64,000 bases of DNA, from positions 372,001-436,000 of the forward strand of contig NZ_JAAOZB010000001.1 in NCBI RefSeq assembly GCF_011761265.1, read 5' to 3'. The notes under the pieces are model-generated. The model worked only from the letters and a program-made list of their open reading frames with translations. It was not told the DNA's origin and made no database searches. This DNA is from Microbacterium halimionae. Lineage in GTDB: Bacteria; Actinomycetota; Actinomycetes; Actinomycetales; Microbacteriaceae. The translations under genes were made by a program, and so were the position numbers. How positions within the stretch are numbered: the stretch's first letter is position 1; each line of letters opens with the position of its first letter. Below, piece by piece: positions 58,447 to 64,000 of this stretch.

Positions 58447-59598
58447 TTACTTCGCTCCTATGGCAGACGATGCGCCTGTCGCATCGGCGTACGATCCGAC
58501 GAGCCTGACCGCGCCGCCGTTGACGCCCTTGGCGCCCTGTTCAAACTCCCCCGCCGGGCGCGCACCGTCTGAGACGGTACCCACCTGCCACGTGGCAATA
58601 CCGATGTTTGCAAGGAAGGATGCCGCGGCATCCGCCTTCTCTGCTGAAACCACAGCGAGAAAACCGATTCCGAGGTTCCAGGTGCCCTCGGTGTCGCGCA
58701 GGTCAAGGCCGCCGAGATCGGCAAGCACCCGGAACACCGGAGACGGCGACCAGGAGGCACGATCAACATCAACCCAGCACTGCTCGGGCAGGATGCGGGC
58801 AAGGTTTGCCGCGATGCCGCCACCTGTGACGTGGCTGAGTGCGTGCACGTCCATGCCGAGTGTCTCAATGAGCTGCAGCAGCGGCGTTGCGTAAAGGCGA
58901 GTGGGTTCGAGAAGTGCTTCGCCCCAGCTGACCCCGAAATCAGCGGCGTGATCGCCGTAGCTGATACCTGAGCGGGTCACGATGTGGCGGACGAGTGAGT
59001 AACCGTTGGAGTGGAGCCCGCTGGATGCGAGCGCAAGAACAACGTCGCCATTACGAACGCGCTCGGCGCCCAGCATCCGGTCTGCCTCGACGACTCCGGT
59101 CGCGGCGCCCGCCACGTCGTAATCAGCGGGGCCGAGGAGGCCCGGGTGCTCAGCGGTCTCGCCGCCCACAAGGGCGGTACCGGTTTCGGAACAGCCCTGA
59201 GCGATACCGGAGACGATCGCGGCGATGCGCTCCGGAACGACCTTGCCACAGGCAATGTAGTCGGTCATGAAGAGCGGCCTCGCTCCCACGACGACGATGT
59301 CGTCAACGACCATGCCGACGAGATCGAGCCCAATGGTGTCGTGCTTGTCGACAGCCTGGGCGATCGCAACCTTTGTGCCGACGCCATCCGTGCTGGATGC
59401 CAGAAGAGGCTTGGTGTACGAGCGCAGCGCCGAGGCGTCGAAGAGACCCGCAAAGCCGCCCACGCCGCCGAGAACTTCGGGACCGTGCGTGCGACGAACG
59501 GCCGACTTCATGAGTTCGACAGCGAGATCTCCCGCCGCCGTATCGACACCAGCGTCGGCGTAGGGATTCTTGGGGGATGTGGGAGAGGTGGATGCCAC
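58447..59598 (-). CDS. purM: Phosphoribosylformylglycinamidine cyclo-ligase (AIR synthetase)
   Basis: 383 residues. YADAGVDTAAGD, the ATP-binding SSTDGVGTK, GGETAEHPG and HVTGGGIAANL are diagnostic. The enzyme closes the imidazole ring to give AIR in purine synthesis. The start is GTG 59598, exactly 6 nt after TAGGCT, so the purM-purF-MFS unit is likely leaderless. The gene order (purM before purF) is the reverse of many bacteria. Confidence 0.95.
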   Translation of the reverse strand: MASTSPTSPKNPYADAGVDTAAGDLAVELMKSAVRRTHGPEVLGGVGGFAGLFDASALRSYTKPLLASSTDGVGTKVAIAQAVDKHDTIGLDLVGMVVDDIVVVGARPLFMTDYIACGKVVPERIAAIVSGIAQGCSETGTALVGGETAEHPGLLGPADYDVAGAATGVVEADRMLGAERVRNGDVVLALASSGLHSNGYSLVRHIVTRSGISYGDHAADFGVSWGEALLEPTRLYATPLLQLIETLGMDVHALSHVTGGGIAANLARILPEQCWVDVDRASWSPSPVFRVLADLGGLDLRDTEGTWNLGIGFLAVVSAEKADAAASFLANIGIATWQVGTVSDGARPAGEFEQGAKGVNGGAVRLVGSYADATGASSAIGAK

Positions 59599-59610
59599 GT
59601 GAACAGCCTA
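59599..59610 (-). promoter_or_regulatory. -10 box of the leaderless purM-purF promoter
   Basis: On the minus strand TAGGCT (59610-59605) is followed by GTTCAC and the GTG at 59598. Confidence 0.5.
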
Positions 59611-59688
59611 CCGGGGGCCGTGCCCATGCGGCTGCCAGTGCGCTGAAGAGAGCACCGGCAGCGCAGCTCGCGGTCGCGGCGCCACTCC

Positions 59689-59760
59689 GGCGGGAGGATA
59701 TCCGCCCTGGGGAGGTGCTTTGGGGGCTAAACCTCCTCCACTAGGCATATCTCCTCCGCA
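59689..59760. repeat. GGAGGA-rich long hairpin, copy 1
   Basis: Left arm (from GCGGGAGGATATCCGCCC, to about 59715) pairs imperfectly with 59731-59759 (ACCTCCTCC...CATATCTCCTCCGC). It lies in the 172-bp gap upstream of purM, just before the DUF559 gene stop. It shares GGAGGA-ATC-GCCCT-GGGAGG with the hairpin at 60721-60807. Confidence 0.6.
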
Positions 59761-59770
59761 CAGAAGGGAC

Positions 59771-60628
59771 CTAGCGAACGCGGTGGAGCCCCTGAGCGAT
59801 GGCACGCATGATCGTGTCTTGCACACGCGGCCAGTCATGCATCACTTGCGCGTAGCCCACCCGAATTACCTGGTAACCGCGCAGCATGAGCTCGGTATCG
59901 TGCCGATTGTCGCTCGTGCGCTGCGCCCCAACATGATGCCCACCGTCGATCTGCAGCACGAGGCGATCGCCGATGAGAAAGTCGACTCTGTGACCGGCGA
60001 TCCACGCCTGCGGCACAATCGGCAGGTTTAGCCATCGCAGCCGACTGCAGACAATGGTCTCGAGGCCAGAATCTGAGAACGGTGAGGCATCCGCCATGAG
60101 TTTTCGAGCGGCCGGCGGCAGCGCGAGGCGCCCGAGCGTCAAAATATCCACCGCGCCGTCGCGGAGTGCAGACTCCCAGATGACGAGTGCGCTCTCGTAG
60201 GGCTGGCACGCAGCGACCAGGACGAGGACGTTCTCGATCGGATCAGCAAGAGCTTCCGGATGCCGCGGCACAATGGGCAGCGATCGGTGCACCGTTGTTC
60301 CGGGCGCAGTGTCGACGTGTCCGGCATGTGCGTGCGCGGCAACATGGGGCGCACCCTCGTACAGCGACCAGAAGCCGAGGCGCTCCGCTTGGGTGACGCA
60401 CGACAGGATGACACCGGCTCGAGCCGCCGCGAGCAGGTGCGCGTCAGCATCCGGCGTTGCAACCCAGGCGCGGCGCACACGCTGAACGATGCCCGCGTGG
60501 ACTGCCGCGGCGATTGTGTGTTTGGAATGCCCGAGGCGCAGCAACCGGCTTCCGCGCACAACACCGCCGCAGCGGCGCACCTCCTCCGCGACAGCGCGTA
60601 CACGTGGACCCGGTTGCACAATGAGCAT
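59771..60628 (-). CDS. AbiEi-like winged helix plus DUF559 endonuclease-like protein
   Basis: 285 residues. The N-terminal ~60 residues (VVRGSRLLRLGHSKHTIAAA) form an AbiEi-type winged helix; the C-terminal ~110 residues match the Vsr-like DUF559 domain: SGLETIV, VDFLIGDRLVLQIDGGHH and GYQVIRVGYAQVMHDW, consistent with a PD-(D/E)xK nuclease fold. Such fusions are common and multicopy in actinobacteria, and no activity is established. No toxin partner is adjacent. ATG 60628 is chosen; the frame continues upstream but passes through the hairpin region. Confidence 0.78.
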   Translation of the reverse strand: MLIVQPGPRVRAVAEEVRRCGGVVRGSRLLRLGHSKHTIAAAVHAGIVQRVRRAWVATPDADAHLLAAARAGVILSCVTQAERLGFWSLYEGAPHVAAHAHAGHVDTAPGTTVHRSLPIVPRHPEALADPIENVLVLVAACQPYESALVIWESALRDGAVDILTLGRLALPPAARKLMADASPFSDSGLETIVCSRLRWLNLPIVPQAWIAGHRVDFLIGDRLVLQIDGGHHVGAQRTSDNRHDTELMLRGYQVIRVGYAQVMHDWPRVQDTIMRAIAQGLHRVR

Positions 60629-60720
60629 GACCTCACGATGGCGGGCTGTGGCATCCGTGGGCGCTTTTTGCTGCAGCCCGTGGATATGTGCGCCGCGCTC
60701 ACACCGTTGGGAGGACCCGG

Positions 60721-60807
60721 CGCACCGCCGCAGGGAGGACATCTGCCCTCGGGAGGAGGATGCCGCAGCAAGACTCCTCCCGCCGGCACATATCCTCCGG
60801 CGGTGCG
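60721..60807. repeat. GGAGGA-rich long hairpin, copy 2
   Basis: CGCACCGCCG (60721-60730) pairs exactly with CGGCGGTGCG (60798-60807), and the interior GGGAGGACATCTGCCC...GGGAGGAG pairs imperfectly with CTCCTCCC...CATATCCTCC. It sits between two divergent genes, right before the next gene's promoter, so it is not a simple terminator. Confidence 0.65.
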
Positions 60808-60813
60808 CGGCCC

Positions 60814-60825
60814 TACAATGGCCGC
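60814..60825 (+). promoter_or_regulatory. -10 box of a leaderless promoter
   Basis: TACAAT at 60814-60819, a near-consensus hexamer, is followed by 6 nt and ATG 60826. Confidence 0.6.
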
Positions 60826-61437
60826 ATGGCTGGGGCCGGGAGTCCGGAGTGGGTGATTCGCGAGGACGCGAGTCGGCCGGTACTTCTTGCCCTTTTCCTT
60901 CGTCAGGTAGCGGGAATTCGGGCCCCCGCCGAGCTCCCGCCACTTCGCGGCGTTCCGTCGCCAGCGGTCGCCCGCGATCATTCGGAACAACTCGATCTTG
61001 AGCGCGAGTGGCGGCAGTACTGGGACATGACAGTCGAGCCTCAGGCCAACCCTTCACCCGTGCCGCTAGAGCTCGTCGGCGGATTCGATGATCTGCTGGC
61101 GCTCCCCGAAACAGGTGCGGACCGGCTTCGGGCCGCCGTTGAGCCGCACGGAGCAGCGGCGTTAGCTCACGTCAATCGCGCGTATGAGCTTTACAGCAAG
61201 ACCAGCACGTCTCGCCCGGGAACCTCGTACCGCGCGTACGCAAGCGCTATCGCAGAGCACGAACGACAGGTGGGGCGGCGTGCGCACTCTTTCGAACTCA
61301 ACGTTCAGGTACTGCCGCTCACTCAGCGAGGCGTGTGGTGGATCGGCGCACTCACTGTTGCGGTGACCGATGGCCTACGCGGAGATGTCGCCGCTTTCGA
61401 CACCGCGATTCACCCGATTATCGCGGAACTGGCCTAA
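60826..61437 (+). CDS. Conserved hypothetical protein (203 aa)
   Basis: I do not recognise this protein. It is soluble, with no signal peptide or membrane helix, and mixed alpha/beta in appearance. A Pro/Leu-rich N-terminus is followed by helical stretches and a C-terminal strand-rich part (LNVQVLPLTQRGVWWIGALTVAVTDGL). The good TACAAT leaderless promoter and codon use like its neighbours support it as a real gene. It lies near purine genes and is convergent with the small membrane protein gene 3 bp away. Confidence 0.7.
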   Translation: MAGAGSPEWVIREDASRPVLLALFLRQVAGIRAPAELPPLRGVPSPAVARDHSEQLDLEREWRQYWDMTVEPQANPSPVPLELVGGFDDLLALPETGADRLRAAVEPHGAAALAHVNRAYELYSKTSTSRPGTSYRAYASAIAEHERQVGRRAHSFELNVQVLPLTQRGVWWIGALTVAVTDGLRGDVAAFDTAIHPIIAELA

Positions 61438-61440
61438 CGC

Positions 61441-61791
61441 TCAGTCCTGAGTGCGAACGACAGCGTGCTCGGCACGAACGTCGACGGTGCGCCGCCCGAC
61501 CATGCTCCCGAGTACGAGGGCAACGACGCCGCCAAGAAGAATCCCCCCGGCTCCGCAGAAGAGCGCGAGGAATCCGAAGACCTGGGTGTCTGAGTACGTC
61601 ACGCCCGAGGTGCTGACTTGATCGGTGCCGTTGAAAGCGAACGTCAAGATCATCGCAACGAGGATGCCGAGCCCCGCGCCGAGGACGAGAAACACGCCGT
61701 ATCGCGGCGAACGGCGCACGGTAACTGTTTCGATCGGGTCGCGAAACGACCCATCGACGGGGTTCTGGGGAGTGGGCGCCTGGTCGGCCAT
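61441..61791 (-). CDS. Two-helix membrane protein of unknown function (116 aa)
   Basis: Two long hydrophobic helices (YGVFLVLGAGLGILVAMILT and FGFLALFCGAGGILLGGVVA) are joined by a short Ser/Thr loop; both ends are hydrophilic, which suggests cytoplasmic termini. GACAAT (61803-61798) ends 6 nt before ATG 61791, a leaderless promoter. No family is recognised with certainty. Confidence 0.75.
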   Translation of the reverse strand: MADQAPTPQNPVDGSFRDPIETVTVRRSPRYGVFLVLGAGLGILVAMILTFAFNGTDQVSTSGVTYSDTQVFGFLALFCGAGGILLGGVVALVLGSMVGRRTVDVRAEHAVVRTQD

Positions 61792-61877
61792 ATCCCTATT
61801 GTCTCACTGCCCGGTGCCCTCGGCTGCGAGAAGGCTGGGCCCCACGGAAGTGAGGCCCAGCCTGTGGCTCGCGTCGG

Positions 61878-64000
61878 TTAGATGGCGTGAATCCGTCGGC
61901 GGCGAAGCACGAGTGCTCCCACGCCAAGGAGCAGAAGCGATGCTCCCATCCACAGCGCTTCACCGGGCAGCGTGCCGCCCGTCGCCGCGAGCGTGGCATC
62001 CGTCGATCCGTCGCACGGCACTTCGGCGCCGAGCGGGAATGTGAACGACACCGAGTCGAGCGCGTCACCGGCGTTGTAGAAACCGGCAAACGCTTCGGCG
62101 CCAGCGGCCGTGAGCGACGCCGACGCGTTCGACCATGAAATGCTGTTCGCTGACTGCGCCGCGGTCGGTAATAAGAGCGTTGCGAACACAACGCCGGAGG
62201 CATTGACGTCAGGGGAACCGTTGAATCCCCGTGATTGCACATTCACGATGAGCGACGCACTTGTGGCACTCGTCACCTGGATGCGCGGGTTCGAAATCGT
62301 CAGATCGAGCAGCCCATCATGGCCCGTGTAGTGAATAGAGCCCGCGAAGCTCACTCGCCCGCGATCGTTCTCGGCGCTGTATGCACCAGAACCCGAGCCC
62401 CAGCCGCCGGAAACGGATCCGTTCGCGATCGGACCATTGATGTAGCTCACGAAGGACTGCTTGACCCCCCACTGCAAGGTCGCACCAGACACTGACTGCG
62501 CGACGCACGTGGGTGCGGCAACCTCTTCGACCGCGGCGGCTGCTGCGGCTGCGGCTGCGGCTGCGGCTGCGGCTGCGGCTGCGGCTGCGGTAATCGTGAA
62601 TCCCGCGGATGCCACGACATCGCCGTTGACACTCAGTTCGATCGTGTGCGCTCCTATCTCGAAGTCAGCAGGTACCGTCCAGGAGAAGCTCACTCGTCCG
62701 GTGTCGCCGGCTACGACGGTTCCAACCGTGACCGGGTCAGAGTGCACGACGGCGGCCACTCGATCGCCGGAGACAAAGCCCGACCCGCCGAATGTGAGGG
62801 TCCCGCCCTGTGCAACGCTGCCGCTGCTCAGTCCACCGATTGTGACAACCGGTGCAGATTGCTTCGCGACCGTCACAGGCGTAAAGGTGTCGAGGGAACG
62901 GTCAGTGATCGACAGGCGGTGCGCCGCAGACGTCACAACCTGATAATCGACTCCGGCATCGAGGGCGCCCGCCGGCACCGTCAAGGTGGTCGTGAACTCG
63001 CCGTCTACGATCTGCGCCGGCTGCACCCACGCCTGAACAATCCAGCCCTCGGTCGGCAGCGCGCCGGTTCCGTTCCACAGCGAGGTCTCGCCCAGGAGAA
63101 CGTAGGCGCCGCTGGCCGCTCCCGCGCCGGTGAAATCTGTGCCGTTCACTGTCAGAGTGTGCGCGAGCGCCGGGTCGAGGTCTGTCGTCGGCGTCACCTC
63201 GACCCGTGGGGCACTGGTGTCAGGCGTGGGCTCAGGGGTCGTGTCAGGGGTCGTGTCAGGGGTCGGGTTCGGATCCGGGGTTACTGAAGCAAAGTTGATT
63301 GGCTCTGCGAGTTCGTTGACAGCCTGGACCACCCCGCCAGCGCCGGTCGTAAACACAGCCAGAGTGCCGCCGTCGATCTGTTTCGCGGCTAGCGTTTCCT
63401 GATCAATCGTGACGTTCCACGTGAAATTCGCGGTGCCATCATCGTTCACCGACCACTTCACATACGGCGACTCATCGCTCACTCCCTGCGCCCATGCGGT
63501 GTACGCACTTGCACGAGCGCTCGAGGGCGCTCCCTCAGACGCATGCCAATTGTCTGCGATCCAACCGATCTGCACGTAGACCCCGGCCGACTGGCCTGCC
63601 GTCGGACCGTAGAGTCCGAGGGCATCAGTGTTGTAGTTCGAGCCTGTGACAGTCACCGTTGCACCTGTCGGGTCGAGCGAGTCCGAGGGCGTGACCGTCA
63701 GCGAGGGCGCAGGTGCCTCAGGAACCACGGGTGCGACGTACGGCACTGTCAAAGTGAGAGGGTCAAGAGCCGTTCCCGCGGTGTAGAAGCCAGCGAACAG
63801 CGGCACGCCGGCATCCGTGAGCGTTGTCGCGGCGTTCGCGTAGGTGGCCGTGCCATCCGCGATTGCGGGGCCAGACAGTACCAGCGCCGCAATACCCACA
63901 CCTGTTGATGTCGAGTATTCACCGCTCGTCATATCGCGCGTCACGGCATCGACGTAGAGCACGCCAGTTGTTTCACTCTCGATCGAAACGCGGGGGTTCG
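61878..64000 (-). CDS. LAATG-anchored surface protein with HtaA heme-binding domains (5' end missing)
   Basis: The frame runs off the right edge; 707 residues are visible. The window starts inside an HtaA-like domain (NPRVSIESETTGVLYVD...LFAGFYTAGTALDPLTLTVP). Two Ig-like/NEAT-associated domains (SLTVTPSDSLDPTGATV, RVEVTPTTDLDPALAHTL) joined by a Pro/Thr-Asp linker, a further Ig-like domain and a polyalanine tract follow, then a second, complete HtaA domain (LQWGVKQSFVSYINGP...SFTFPLG). The end has LAATGG, one helix and RRRR, an actinobacterial sortase signal. HtaA proteins capture heme from host or environment, so heme uptake is the inferred role. Confidence 0.85.
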   Translation of the reverse strand, partial: NPRVSIESETTGVLYVDAVTRDMTSGEYSTSTGVGIAALVLSGPAIADGTATYANAATTLTDAGVPLFAGFYTAGTALDPLTLTVPYVAPVVPEAPAPSLTVTPSDSLDPTGATVTVTGSNYNTDALGLYGPTAGQSAGVYVQIGWIADNWHASEGAPSSARASAYTAWAQGVSDESPYVKWSVNDDGTANFTWNVTIDQETLAAKQIDGGTLAVFTTGAGGVVQAVNELAEPINFASVTPDPNPTPDTTPDTTPEPTPDTSAPRVEVTPTTDLDPALAHTLTVNGTDFTGAGAASGAYVLLGETSLWNGTGALPTEGWIVQAWVQPAQIVDGEFTTTLTVPAGALDAGVDYQVVTSAAHRLSITDRSLDTFTPVTVAKQSAPVVTIGGLSSGSVAQGGTLTFGGSGFVSGDRVAAVVHSDPVTVGTVVAGDTGRVSFSWTVPADFEIGAHTIELSVNGDVVASAGFTITAAAAAAAAAAAAAAAAAAAVEEVAAPTCVAQSVSGATLQWGVKQSFVSYINGPIANGSVSGGWGSGSGAYSAENDRGRVSFAGSIHYTGHDGLLDLTISNPRIQVTSATSASLIVNVQSRGFNGSPDVNASGVVFATLLLPTAAQSANSISWSNASASLTAAGAEAFAGFYNAGDALDSVSFTFPLGAEVPCDGSTDATLAATGGTLPGEALWMGASLLLLGVGALVLRRRRIHAI
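62543..62590. repeat. Hexanucleotide microsatellite (CTGCGG)8
   Basis: Eight exact copies of CTGCGG on the plus strand encode most of a ~20-residue alanine tract in the surface protein. It stays in frame in multiples of six, so slippage would alter linker length, not switch the gene off. Confidence 0.9.

Overview
The window reads as chromosomal DNA of a high-GC actinobacterium, most likely a member of the Microbacteriaceae or a close relative. Supporting signs are a DUF3073 gene close to purF/purM, a GAAC-N4-GTTC LexA-type box, an HtaA surface protein with an LAATG sorting motif, an actinobacterial-type DUF3516 helicase, and many genes whose -10 hexamer ends exactly 6 nt before the start codon (leaderless transcription). 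The lineage call rests on protein and signal character, not on a marker gene. I see no rRNA, tRNA, CRISPR array, prophage or intact insertion sequence. No gene-free gap exceeds 300 bases.

Left part (1-22 kb): transport and housekeeping. In order: the 3' end of a DHA2 exporter, a POT peptide transporter, an alpha/beta hydrolase lacking the usual histidine, an orphan condensation-domain protein, MscS, purU, a beta-lactamase-like protein without its catalytic serine, an M13 peptidase, a MATE exporter and a SpoU methyltransferase. Then comes a complete manganese unit (mntH-mntR) with two perfect operators over the mntH promoter and start codon. It is followed by proline iminopeptidase, a CPA1 antiporter, a degenerate resolvase-fold protein, Tag glycosylase, an acyl-CoA oxidase-like enzyme and RecQ.

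Centre (22.2-33.5 kb): the most interesting region. A co-directional minus-strand set encodes a STAS protein, a giant GT-C-like membrane protein, a polysaccharide pyruvyl transferase, a Wzx-like flippase, a GT2 and a GT4 glycosyltransferase, an unusual XRE-receiver fusion regulator and a PAS-GAF-PAS histidine kinase. A single-domain receiver lies divergently. Three promoters in this region (before STAS, GT2 and the XRE-receiver gene) carry the same AT-rich CTTTATA decamer pairs between -35 and -10. I read this as a surface-glycan locus with its own signalling circuit.

Right part (33.5-64 kb): NagZ-like lipoprotein, DUF3516 helicase, GNAT-pirin pair, a YkoEDC-type ECF transporter, acyl-CoA dehydrogenase, a VanY-like peptidase, an SplB-like radical SAM gene under a perfect LexA box, a repeat-rich DEAD-box helicase, an aldose-1-epimerase-like gene, a DUF998 protein overlapping an RND pump tail-to-tail, a DUF4097-PadR unit with twin operators, UspA, DUF3073, purM-purF-MFS, an AbiEi/DUF559 protein, a conserved hypothetical, a small membrane protein and the 3' part of an HtaA heme-binding wall protein. 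Several gaps hold long hairpins, three of which share a GGAGGA-rich theme.
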